A DNA stretch of 64,000 nucleotides from Marsupella aquatica (Eukaryota > Marchantiophyta): the NCBI GenBank assembly GCA_973895155.1, contig OZ316891.1:17360001-17424000 (forward strand). The letters run 5' to 3'. The notes beneath the pieces were generated by a model. That model ran no database searches. It saw only the letters and a program-made list of their open reading frames with translations, and had not been told where the DNA came from. This document shows positions 23,101 through 34,316 of this stretch, piece after piece (the stretch's first letter is position 1; each line of letters opens with the position of its first letter). The position numbers were made by a program, and so were the translations under genes.

Positions 23101-25941
23101 TTCCTCGCAGTGAAGAACCATTAATTTGCGACATAACCTTGGAGAATCGTGAGCATAAGAATTTGTACTTTACCAAGACTGGCGAGACAAAGTCGTTGAA
23201 TTTGTACGCCGCCTCCAGTGGCTTCAGCTTCTCCAAATATAGCTTCTTGAGGCCATCAACTACAGACGTAACATGTGCTTGAGATATCGACTGCGATCAA
23301 ACAAGTGTTTCACCATCACATTTTATGAAGCCAAATCCAGGCGTCTCCTGAGTCAATATATTTGGACTGACAAGTTCACTAAGGAAGCTGCGTCCATCAA
23401 ACGCTAATATCCCATTTGGAATAGACGTTATACAAACGCCAACATCCATTCTCGAAAACCAAGACTCACAGAAATTCATCCAATCCATGAAACTTCGGCA
23501 AACCCGTGATTTTGCTGGTGAAAATTTTCAGGCGAAGAAGCCCCACAAAATTACGCATCGACAAAGATCAGAGTGCAGTGCAATAGTTGTACTAACCCTT
23601 TTGGGGGTCTTCCTGTCGAACCATTCTCTCGTTTGTGACGGAGCAGTCCCTGCAAAAATTGCCGGAATGGTAAATTGTCGTTCCAAGTTAAAAACAAACT
23701 CAGCTTCAGATCTCGAGTGTAGAGAGGGTCCTTGCAAACTCTTCGAATTGTCGCTGGATATTCATTTAACAAAGAACAACACATTTTCGAAACGTTTGGG
23801 GTCTCTCAACATATTTCATTGCAAGAAATGGCAGACCTAATCTTGTGAGTGATTACCATTTGTGAGTTGGTCTTCTTTTGGTGGCGATCGCTTCTTCTTT
23901 TCTGCAGCCTGGAGAATAGTCTCTAGATTAACATCAAGAAGGGCAATATCAAAAATAACCAGCAGAAGATATTAGCATGCACTGAAGCAAAAGTTGGCAC
24001 AGCTTACCGCCATCAACTGATCGATATCTTCTAAGTTAGGGGGGCTGATGCTCTCTAAATCTGCAAATGCAAAGCAGATAACCATCGCATCTTAGAGCCA
24101 ACGTTAGAATAAGCTTCACACGAGAAAAGTAAAGCAAATGTCAGATGCCTCAAACAGTCCTAGGAGCCACCCCTTAAATTGTCGCTCTAGAGTACGATGT
24201 GGCATTGCATTACTCAAGCACTGAAGAAAGATCTTGCCCAAAATGTTCCCTCCAGGACAGTTGAAAACTGAATGCCAAAGGAAAAACATGACTTAAAAGT
24301 TCTAAGTCTAAATACAATACCTGAGTTTTGTAGCATGTCGGAATGAATCTCGTTTCCAGTTTGTGCCAGAGATATGACCTGCAGCAATCCGTCGTTTTAA
24401 TTCAGACAAGAGCACTGGCAGACCGACGGTCTATGAGGACACAATCCTTTCAATTGATAACACCGCTAAGGAGAACCATGGAAGCAACGATTGATTGCCT
24501 TAGATTATTTTCATCTGTGAAAGAGTTCAGAGACAATATGATCTGCAGGAAGGCCGACAAACCTGCATGGCGGTGACAAACTCTTTGAAACCGAGAAAGC
24601 CCTGCCGTTTCGAGTCTGCGACTGTCCATACCTGAATCATCAACAAGGAAGACGTAGTAAGACATCAACATCCAGTGAAAATTCTTAACTCCATATCCGC
24701 GGTTCCGAAACCTAAACAGAGCAATATAAAAGTGAAAACATGTAAGATCAATTCCCTAATTGACGCCATAGATCCCATTGCACCCCATACTGTACACAGA
24801 TTTATACTGCAACTGCTGTGCCATGGAAGGACAGACGAAGAAGAACACGATCTTTCTAAAATCTAACTCGTTAACAAACGCATCCTATCCGCAACCAAAC
24901 ATTCTATCTTCCCCGGATATCGCCATAAGATGCTGAGTGAAAGCCAAGGAAAACAAAAAGGAGGGCTCCAGAAATATACAAATCAGGAATAAGTTGCGCA
25001 CTTGGGTGAATTCCGCAATGAAACGAATGAAACCATATCCAACAAAAGATGAAACGCACCTTCTTCAGCTCTGCTCTCGGCAAATTCGAGAGAGAAAAGA
25101 ATTTGACAGCATCACCTCCTGTTAGCCTGCCATCAGCATCTGCCCATACAAGAACCAATTTAGAGAGAATTCAAACCTCAGGACTGTCATTGATAAAAGA
25201 CATCCGATTCCAGCATGTCGTGTAGCCTGTGGAGTTTCGATTGGACAGATATTTGGTCGGAAAATCCGCACGAAAAGACATCCCTAAGAACAACATCTCG
25301 TTCTCTTACTGCCATTGATGTAGTGAGCATTACCAAGGACTGGCTGAGTGGGGTAATTTGAATCAAGCCCAAGAACAAACTGCCGGATAATGTTACATCC
25401 TGCCACTCTTGTCACCACTGATTTTAAGTCGATTCAGTTCACCACATTTACAACGGTCAAAATTCTCGAGGTACAAGGGAACACGAAGGCTTCATTGTGC
25501 TTCTCCTCGTTTCATGCACATGGTCCGAAAAGCCGGTAACCGAAGCATAGAGTGGACAATTCTCTGGCCATCTCTTGCTAACGAACAGTACTAGATCTTA
25601 GCTGCGGCCACCCAGCACCAGCCATGCACAGAACAAGAAGGGCATGTACGGTGGACGATCTGAAGCGAAGGAAATCGTGCGCAATACGGGGGTGTGTTGG
25701 ACAATCACTCCGAAGCCAAGACTAGCGAATGTCGGAAAAATGCGTGGTCTTACGTATGGTCCATTATCTGAGGATGCTGTTTGACGAATGAAAGAGGAAT
25801 CCGCACTGAACGAATTCGAAACAACGATCCATTCAAGAAGGGAAACGACAAGAAACCTGAATCCGCGTAATCGAACCACGCCTTGTAAGTCTGCTCGTCG
25901 TGCTTCGCGAACTGCCTGCCCCTCACCGCTAAAATGTCCAT
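20191..25941 (-). CDS. EHD1: EH domain-containing protein, dynamin-like ATPase (plant EHD1/2 type)
   Basis: EHD proteins are membrane-remodelling ATPases of endocytosis and recycling. Sixteen exons close in one frame to 546 aa, near the usual plant length: 25857-25941, 25060-25139, 24563-24631, 24321-24378, 24008-24060, 23857-23908, 23597-23649, 23174-23290, 22920-23022, 22708-22757, 22349-22477, 21981-22232, 21790-21869, 21267-21393, 20765-20908, 20191-20379. The EH domain is N-terminal, as in plants, with an EF-hand-like loop at about residues 24-35 (ADSDADGRLTGGDA) and the helix VADSKRQGFLGFKEFV. The nucleotide site has the P-loop GQYSTGKTT near 204, DTPG near 292 and NKAD near 358. The helical end includes INEFVKRARAVRIHAMIIGHL, and the protein closes with FRNPYDN and a TGA at 20191-20193. 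No lesion was found. Confidence 0.96.
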
Positions 25942-28284
25942 GATGGCGGAACAGCAAGAATCAACCGCGAGCTCCTCCTGCCGCTGCGGCTCGGCTGCTC
26001 ACTCTCGCCGAACTCAAATTCTGGCGCTTTCGAGACGATCGACAGACAAACTAACTTCCACACGAATCCACAGTACTACTACAACTACAGCCAAATCAAA
26101 TCAAATCAAATCAGTCGCCGTCACGTCCTCCGTCCTGTTTCCGTTTCTCCCCGCCCTCTTCATCCAAAATCCCCGAATCAATCAATCAATCAATCACTCA
26201 AGCTGCTGCTTCCAACGTCGTCGTCGTCGTCGTCGTCTTCAACTTCACGTCATGAGCCCCGTCTTTCTCGCCCCATCTCACATGTACTCTCCTCCCTTCC
26301 CCCCCCTCCCTGCTTTTCACACAACGAACCACCTTCTCCCCTACAACTGCGACGACGATGCGCCCTCCTCCCTGCTTACTACGTGCGCAAATCGGGCCCA
26401 ATCCTCTTCTCATCAGTCACCAAAGAGCGCACAACATCGCAACCGAAACGTCCGCTCCATTCCTTTTACAATTCTTCTCCTCCTCATTAAAGGGCTTCTC
26501 TCTTCTTCTTCGCCTTATTAAAGTGGCACTCGAGCTTTTGCAACGGGAGGAAGACAACATCCTGTACAACTCAACACTACACCACATTATTACTTTGCCA
26601 AAGGCGCAGCGGACTACGGAAACAGAGAGCCAGTGCCCAGAGACGAAGGCTTCCTGTGGAAAGATGGCGCGCATCCGCCTCACCTCGTCTTTCCACAGCT
26701 CTCGTTTCCCGTAGCAGCGGAACGAACAGACCTCGTCTTTCCATCCCTTCTTTCGACCTCTGGAAAGAGAGCGCGTGCGGGCGCAGTGGCGGGGCGACGC
26801 GTGGCGCGGGACAGCCGTGAAGGCGGGGGCTCATGCCGCCGCAGTTCAAAATTTGGTTCGTCTGCTCTGGGCCCCTCCTTCCTGCCGCACGCATGCATTC
26901 ACAGCAACCCTTTCAAATTTTAGTGTGTTCCGCTGTTCGGAATGATTCCGTCTTTTTCGACGGATTCGCCCTCTCAGTTACTAGGCTTGCGCAATGGCGA
27001 CCTGCCACGTACTCCTCCACCTACCCTACAAGAACGAGCTCCTATCAAACTCTTGTACCTCGCGCAATTATTCAAACACAGGATACGTACGAGGGCCCCA
27101 TACAAGAGAACAGGGGAACGACCCCGGTTTGTTCTGAGACGCCCAAACGGCTACTTCCGTATCGTACGGTTACCAGAAGGCGGTGTATACTATATCGGGA
27201 TCCTTGGAAACTGGTGCGTCCATCTGAATGATCGACGGCTATCTTCCAAGGACCCCATCGAGTGTTTGAGGTGAATGTCTATTTAGGGAAAGCCTATGAC
27301 CCTGCTACGTTTTGCGGTCCTCCCGGTTGGACAAGACAGGCTGGACAGCACTGTCACATTTCATTGTCGAGGGTCACGAGTAGTTTTGGAAACCATTCAT
27401 AAGTTAGTAATGCAACCCAATGAAGGCACCTACAGTAAAACCTCGAGTTTATAATTTTGTAACAGGGGCTCCTCAAAGCTAACAATTTGATATACCTTAA
27501 TTCACTGGTTATGGGTTATAGACACAAAAAAAATTGGACTACAGAATGCATAGTCCATAACTTTTGACCATAAGGATTTGTTTTATGCCATAACCATTAG
27601 TCACTCTAGAGACTAGTGAAAGAAAAAACAAATAAACATTTCCACAGTCTTGTGAAAATGTTATGTCAAATTCTTTATGACTGAAGGCCATCATAGGTAA
27701 TTTCCAAACTCATCTTGCAATTATTTGCTAGCCAAAGAGACTATGCCAGGGAAACTACCACCTCCATAACTTGGTCTAAAGTCAAACCCCTTTGCCTGGC
27801 GATGAACATTAAGTCAAATGTGTCGTAATGCTGTAAGGCACACCCACGTGACAGGACATCAGGATCTCATGTTATAGTCCATTGAAGTTATGGGTGCGTT
27901 GGACAACACCCATAGACTCTGGCACCACAGTGCACTGGGCCGTGGGGGTCCCATCACTGTCCGCGCCTGGATAGGTGTTGGGGAGGGCAGACTGCGCCTA
28001 AACCTGAAGTCTGGAATGCATGCACAAACCCGCAACCACACACGAGTAACACTCATAAGGGATGCTTAGACCACTAAACCTAAGCACTTAGAAGAGCTTA
28101 AGTTTTGACCTCAAAATCCATTCAAGGGCTGTGAGACCTTGTTGGGATGAATATTCCGGCACCTACGCAAGAGCAAGAGCGCAGGTCTGACAGACCTCAT
28201 TAAACCCTTTGGGTTGGTGGTCAAAAGATAATGGATCCAATTTGGCCTAAGAGTGCGCTATCCAAAAGTGTATATGAGAGACTA
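25942..28284. other. Upstream region of EHD and repeat-containing spacer
   Basis: The first few hundred bases should hold the EHD promoter and 5' UTR. They include short microsatellites: CAAAT units at about 26092-26112, AATC units at about 26176-26197 and CGT/GTC units at about 26216-26237. Several open frames occur between 26.0 and 27.3 kb on both strands, but none resembles a known protein or shows splice structure. The part at 27430-27720 resembles 43840-44080. Confidence 0.5.
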
Positions 28285-28289
28285 CCCTC
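28285..28289 (+). repeat. Target-site duplication of element 3, left (CCCTC)
   Basis: CCCTC directly precedes the 5' LTR and recurs at 34312-34316 after the 3' LTR. Confidence 0.8.
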
Positions 28290-28518
28290 TGTTAGATATT
28301 TTGTCCTCCAGTTATCCTTATCTATCCAATCATGTAATCCATTACTTAGCGGCTATGCCTTTAGATTAGTTTGTCCTATATTATGGATTATGTTGGCTTC
28401 TGCTTCTTGTAGGATTAGCTTTGTGTGGCTCTCGGGCAGCTCACCCTCCCTTCACCTCGAGTATTTATCTGAGGTGCTACGAGTGTCTAAGTAGTAACAT
28501 TCTCTCTAAACTTGTTCA
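28290..28518 (+). repeat. 5' LTR of element 3 (229 bp)
   Basis: It begins TGTTAGATATTTTG and ends CTAAACTTGTTCA. Compared with the 3' LTR it lacks about 50 bp near the start and carries scattered substitutions. Confidence 0.88.
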
Positions 28519-28530
28519 TGGTATCAGAGC
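28519..28530 (+). other. Primer-binding site (initiator tRNA-Met) of element 3
   Basis: TGGTATCAGAGC begins directly after the LTR, the same primer type as in element 2. Confidence 0.93.
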
Positions 28531-28686
28531 CAGTCGATTGTGGCCTTGGAGAACTAGAGGAGTACTCCACCTTAGAAGCGAAGTCTCTAAGTCAGTGACT
28601 GTCTTGTTAGTCATAGAGCTGTCTGTCCTGGTATCAGCTAGAATTGAAGCTCGATCTCTTATTGTTGACAGTCAGAATAGTTAGCT

Positions 28687-31600
28687 ATGGAGCTAGCTCG
28701 TTTGTTTAATGATAATGCTAAGCTTGATGGGACCAAGAATTATGTTTCTTGGAGTTCCGTGTGCAGACCCTATTTGGACGTGACAAGGTCTGGGATGAGC
28801 TTAACTTTGTAGGAGAAGATGTCAATCACTTTATGCCCCTTGCAGGTGACGTTGAGGATGACAATGCTGGACAGGAAGGTGACAACGTTCCTCGAGTTCA
28901 GCAACCTCAACAAACTCCCCAGCAGATCCGCCGACTCAAGGTAAAGGCTAAATCAATTCTAATGGCGACTGTGAAGGAACAGTTCCTTCCCATGATCATC
29001 CATTACTCAAATGACCCTGTTGCTGGATGGAACCATCTGAAGCAACGCTTTGGTGGTGATCTGATCTAGTGAAAAATGTTACTTGAGAACAAGTTACAGT
29101 CTGTCAAAATGACCGAAGGCACCAATGTCGAGAGTTACTTGAAGGAGATTGATGATCTCACCATCCAACTTTCAACCATGAATGCACCTGTTGATGATGC
29201 TAGACTAATGCATGTTGTACTTCGCGGACTCCCTTTATTTCCGTGTTTGGTGCTGATCTCAACAAGTAGCCGCAACCAACTTTCTCCAATCTTGTGGAGC
29301 AACTTCAAGCTGAAGAATACTGGCGACAAGGGTATCAGGATGATGTTCAAGAGCACGCCTTGCTCACTTCACATTTTCATGGCCTTCAGATGGAAGGGGT
29401 CATGGGTTTCGTGCTCAAACTCATCAGCGTCCACGTTTCAACAATCAAACTGACTACAGAGCTGATCATGGCAGGGGCTGTGTGAATCAGAACTTGCAAC
29501 TATTGCAGCAAGCAAGGGGATTGGGAAGCCGATTGTGACCTGAAGAAACTAGATGATCAAATCTCCCAACTCCAGCTACATTCGTCAAGTCTCTGTCGAT
29601 TCAAGCCTCAGGCACACTTCACCAAAACTGCTGAAGAAGCCAATTATGTATTTCCTGAAATCAACGTGGACTTCTCAGATCCTTCTCAGAAAGAGATCAG
29701 TGCTAATCTGACCGAGATAGGATTAGACGGTGTTGAATGGTATCTTGTCGACTCTGGAGCTAGTAATCACATTGCTTTGAGTTTGTTGCTTTCACCTCTC
29801 ATGGCCGGCAATAATGTACGTCTCTTTGAGTTTGTTGCTCCCACCTCTCATGGCCCTTTTGTTACAACTGCTGGGGAATCCAAACTTGCTATTTTGGCAA
29901 AGGAGTTGCCAATGTCGATAATAAAGTTGTGAGAAACATTTTGTACATGTTGGGTGTACAAAAGAATCTCATATCTATTGGGAAACACACCGATGTTGGC
30001 TACAAGGTTCTTTTTTACTCTAAAGAATACTATGTGTTTGATCGGGACAATCCACAACTAATTGCTCTTCAAGCATCATGCATACCCCGAAATGGGCTCT
30101 ACCGATTGACAACTACACTATCAGGAGAACAATGAGCTAGGGCGTCACATTTTCAATCATCTCTTCCTATGTCACAAGCACATGCAGCTTGCACTAGCAC
30201 CAATGTAGCATCTCCAGAAGCTCTGGAAATTATTGAGGTTTCCTCAGATCTGGTTAGTCTTTGGCATCGTTGTCTTGGCCACCTAAACTTTCAATCTAGG
30301 TGCATACCATATGACCAAACATCAGCTGCTCATGGGAGTTCCTTCCCTTTCTTTGTCTACACAAAAGTGCTCATCATGTATTCTCAGGAATCATCACTGT
30401 GAATGTGTTCCTAAGCGGTCCCAAACTCGTTCAACTGCACCATTCCAGCTTGTTCACTAGCTTAGACCTCTGTGGACCTGTCAATACATCCTCCAACCTT
30501 AAGTATATGCTTACATTTATTGATGATTTCTCAAGGTTCATAGGGGTATAAATCTCTTGTCCGTAAATTTAAAGTGAAACCGGCCTTTGCACGGTTCGAA
30601 GAGTTCAAGGTTATGGTTGAAACTCAATTCACTACCAAGATCTCATGTCTTTCAATCTGACTGTGGAGGACAATACCTCTCACAAGATTTCATCCGTTTC
30701 TGTCATCACCATGACATTTGACAACAACTTACTGCTCCTAGTGCTCCACACCAAAATGGTATAAATATTACTGAGCACAAAAATCATACTTTGATAGAAG
30801 CATCACGCTCTATTTTGATAGACTCCAAATTTCCAAGCACTCTTTGCACCAAAACGCCACAAGCAACTGCCTCTATTCTAAAACGCTTGCCCTAAACGTG
30901 CCTTACATTTGTCCACACCATTTCAAACACTTACTGGTATTAAGCCCAACCTCTGTCACTTACGTGTTCTTGGTTGCAAAGCATTTGTTCATATACCCCA
31001 ACAATTTCACACAAAATTACAAGCAAAAGCCACCCTTGTTGTTCTTGTTGGATACAATTCAATACCCAGACCAAGAATTACCGTTGCTTTGATCCTGTGA
31101 GTAGAAGTCTTTAATTAGTCCCAATGCTACCTTCATTGAGGATTCTCCTGGACCTTTTTGTTCTCCCCCTCCTTCCCACGTTCTTTGATAGTTTGCTACT
31201 TACTCTTGGCTCTATTGCGGCTCCTGTCAAGCCAAAGAGGGATATTCCGCAAGCACAAGAACCTGGCACTATAGTTGTCAAAGACTAGTTGACAAATGGC
31301 AGCCAGATGAAGTTGAAGTAGAACTTGAATTGGGACCAACAAACATTGATCCTTTTGTAGAGCCCAATATTGCTTCCCCACTTCCTACTCGATGGGCCAC
31401 AAGGGCCTCAACCAGGACAACACAATGCAACTCCCAAGTCGATACCACAATCATGAAATGCATATTCCTGATAATGTGGACTTGTTTGTAGTTGAGACCG
31501 CAAACCTGTAACTGACTCTCTCACCTTTGACAAGGCATTCTCTGATCCTGGATGCACTAGAAGAAATCCCCCCAAATTATGACTCTAAAAACTGACACTC

Positions 31601-33555
31601 TTTGACTCTTTGTATGACTCTTCTATGACTTGTGTCATTCTTGTGACTTAGAGTCTTATTAGGTATGACTTAAGTAGTTGAGTCATTTTTAATGACTGAA
31701 ATTGAGATAGATCAATAACTAAAGAAATAACTAAGTGAGTCATTGTATAAGACATTTGAATGATTGAATATGACACATATATCAAGTGCTTTCTTAAGGT
31801 CATTGTAATGACTAAGTGAGTCAAAGAAACTACTTGCCAAAGACAACGAGTGACTTAAATGACTCACTCCTATAAAAATTGACAAATGAGATATCAACAC
31901 ATGTCACAATATATGGTGGTCAATCCAGGCATGGCAATGGCCTTATATTATATCACAACATGCCTACATATTATATACATATGGCATGCAACTATGTGTG
32001 AGGAATTTGATTCCTTGATTAGGAAAGGAATGTGGGAACTTACGGAGCTACCTCCAGGTGCACATGCCCTTGCAGCTAAATGGGTTTATAAGGCTAAACC
32101 CATCAACGACAGAACTTCTAAAATCTGGACCCGGCTAAAGGCAAGGTTGGTTGCCATGGGTTTGAACAACCATATGGGATTGATTACATGAAACCTTTGC
32201 ACCTGTTGTGCGTTGGTCCACTCTACGAACCACATTGCCATCGCTGCAGCTCTCAAATGGCCTATCTCGCATATGGATGTTATTACTGCCTTCCTTAATG
32301 GAAACCTTGAAGGAGTCATTTACATGTTGCAACCTCAAGGTTTTGAAGTCAGAGGCAATGAACACTTAGTCTGCAAACTTTGAAAGTCCTTATACAGGTT
32401 GAAACAATCTCCCCGTGCTTGGTATCACAAAATTGACTCATTCTTGCAATCACAAGGATGGATTCGGAGTCAAGTGGATCCAAATATGTATTATCTCTGA
32501 GATGGTGAAACCGTGGTCTTACTCTTGCTCTATGTTGACGATTTGATCATTACTGACAATTGTCTTGATAAAATTCATTTGATGAGGTTAAACAACAGCT
32601 TCAAGATAAGTATGAGATCAAAGACATTGGAGATATTACCAAGTATCTTGGTGTTCAATTTACTTGTAGTGACGATGGTCTTCTAATGCACCAAAATCAA
32701 TATGCTAATTAACCCGATACTCAAAGAGCAAGGTATGCATGATTGTCAGATCAAACACACTCCCTTACCTGATGAGTCGGTTGATACGTCAGATTATTGG
32801 CAAGCTGTTATTAATTTTTTACCAACACTCGACCAGATCTCTCCTATGCAGTTGGCATCGTAGCCAGGTTTATCTCTCAGCCTCAGCAACAATATTTTGA
32901 TGATGTCAAACACATTCTTTGATACGTCAAGAAGACAGCTGATTTTGGCATCTTTTTCAAATGTCACTCTCAGATTTTGCTTCCGGGTTTCACTGATGCT
33001 GATTATTTAGGTTGCATCAAAACAAGGAGTTCTACTGGTGGCTATGTCTTTACTCTCGCTGATGGAGTCATCTCCTGGTCTAGTGAACGCCAGGCCACTA
33101 TTTCTGATAGTACTACCTTGGCTGAATATAAAGCGCTCAGTGAAGCCTCTAAGGAGGTTGTCTATCTCAAATGGATGCTGCACAAACTGAGCATTCCTAC
33201 TTACTCTTCCCAATCTATTCCAGTGGCCTGTCATAGTGAACAAATCAATTCTGATCTTGCAAGTGCCTCCATTCCCACTATATATGCAAACGTCCATCTC
33301 AATTGCGACAATCAGGGCTCCATTAAATTGGCACTCAACCCCATCTTCCATTCAAGAACCAAACACATCGAAGCCAAACATCATTTTGTCCGTGAACAAA
33401 TTCTGGAAAACAAGATTACTCTCAAATGTATTGCCTTTGATGAACAACATGCAAACATCTTTACAAAGCCAGTTCGACACTCAGGTACTGCTAAGACTCC
33501 TATTATTCCACTACCAAGTCACTACTTGCCTAAGAGGCTCTCTATTTTCTGCTGA
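28687..33555 (+). pseudogene. Gag-pol remnants of element 3
   Basis: Gag starts at ATG 28687 (MELARLFNDNAKLDGTKNYV) but shifts frame near 28750, then continues at 28749-29069 and 29076 onward (LLENKLQSVKMTEGTNVESYLKEIDDL). Protease is visible near 29735-29770 as WYLVDSGASNHI. Integrase traces include LTFIDDFSRF near 30510 and the region near 30740. The reverse transcriptase has CEEFDSLIRKGMWELTELPPGA near 32000, AAKWVYKAKP, and a YVDD box near 32532 (LLYVDDLIIT). The RNase H block is best preserved, at 32977-33555 (FTDADYLGCIKTRSSTGGYVF, DSTTLAEYKALSEASKEVVYL, NCDNQGSIKLALNP, RTKHIEAKHHFVREQI). Many stops and shifts make it non-functional. Confidence 0.9.
31574..31880. repeat. GACTC/GAGTCA-rich segment inside element 3
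   Basis: Between the integrase and reverse transcriptase remnants lies about 300 bp with no Copia homology. It is dense in ATGACT, GACTC and GTGAGTCA words on both strands, for example TAAGTGAGTCATTG at about 31733 and TAAGTGAGTCAAAG at about 31813. It may be a nested small transposon or a locally expanded repeat. Clear terminal inverted repeats and a target duplication were not found. Confidence 0.45.
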
Positions 33556-34029
33556 CATTAATCCTCCATTCAGTTGTCTTCTTAAATATTGCTTAGCTTC
33601 CGCATGTAGCTTGAACATCTTGTGACGATTGTTTAAAAAACCAATAAGTACTTGTGTATTAGCGGCCTCCCAGGAAACATAGATCCCTGATTGTCTCCCA
33701 ATTGCAATGGCATAGTATCATGGCATGCCTCTTACTCTCACCATTGGCCTTTCAATCATTGGTGCTGCCATCTCCCTCGGCTGTTCCAAGACTGGCTCAC
33801 TCGGTGCTCCATAGCCCAAAATCAACAGCCAGCTGCTGACTCACGCCTTCGCCTGCTTGGACTGCCACTATCATTCGTCGACTTGCTGCTGGGCTCATCG
33901 TTCAACATATCCGCATGAAAACTACGTGCACTACTCTTCAGTTGGCCCACCAGCATTCTCTCACTGCGTCCCACAATGACTCTTCCACCCTTGTATATTT
34001 TAGATTTGTCAACTTGGCTGTCTGGTCGT

Positions 34030-34037
34030 AGAGAGGG
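34030..34037 (+). other. Polypurine tract of element 3
   Basis: AGAGAGGG lies directly before the 3' LTR. Confidence 0.6.
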
Positions 34038-34311
34038 TGTTAGATCGATTTTTTGTCAACCAGACTTAGCGGCTCCTATAGTGGCTACCTGGCTTATCTG
34101 GCTCCTCCAGTTATCTTATCTATCCAGTGTAATCCTTTACTTAGCGGCTCTGATCTGATTAATTTGTCCTATATTATGGATTACGTTGGCTTCTGCTTCT
34201 TGTAGGATTAGCTTTGTGTGGCTCTCGGGCAGCTCACCCTCCCTTCACCTCAAGTATTTGTCTGAGGTGCTACGGGTGTCTAAGTAGTAAAGTTCTCTCT
34301 AAACTTGTTCA
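34038..34311 (+). repeat. 3' LTR of element 3 (274 bp)
   Basis: It begins TGTTAGATCGATT and ends CTAAACTTGTTCA. Most of its 3' part matches the 5' LTR closely, including the TTAGCTTTGTGTGGCTCTCG block. Confidence 0.88.
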
Positions 34312-34316
34312 CCCTC
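34312..34316 (+). repeat. Target-site duplication of element 3, right (CCCTC)
   Basis: Matches 28285-28289. Confidence 0.8.

Larger units (their letters stand above)
28290..34311 (+). mobile_element. Old Ty1/Copia LTR retrotransposon (element 3), about 6.0 kb, heavily decayed
   Basis: The LTRs are 229 bp (28290-28518) and 274 bp (34038-34311), with a CCCTC target duplication. A primer-binding site follows the 5' LTR directly. Gag, protease, integrase, reverse transcriptase and RNase H remnants follow in Copia order, scattered over frames with many stops. The LTRs differ by substitutions and by about 50 bp missing from the 5' copy, so the insertion is old. The protein blocks are clearly different from those of elements 1 and 2, marking a separate lineage. 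Confidence 0.92.

Noticed and set aside
25942-27274. Several ORFs of 90-195 codons on both strands upstream of EHD
   Set aside because: They overlap one another in different frames, are driven by C/T-rich or CGT-repeat composition, and show no domain or splice structure. One spans only promoter-type sequence.
28060-28230. Possible tRNA or small RNA gene just upstream of element 3
   Set aside because: No cloverleaf with A and B box spacing could be built by eye.
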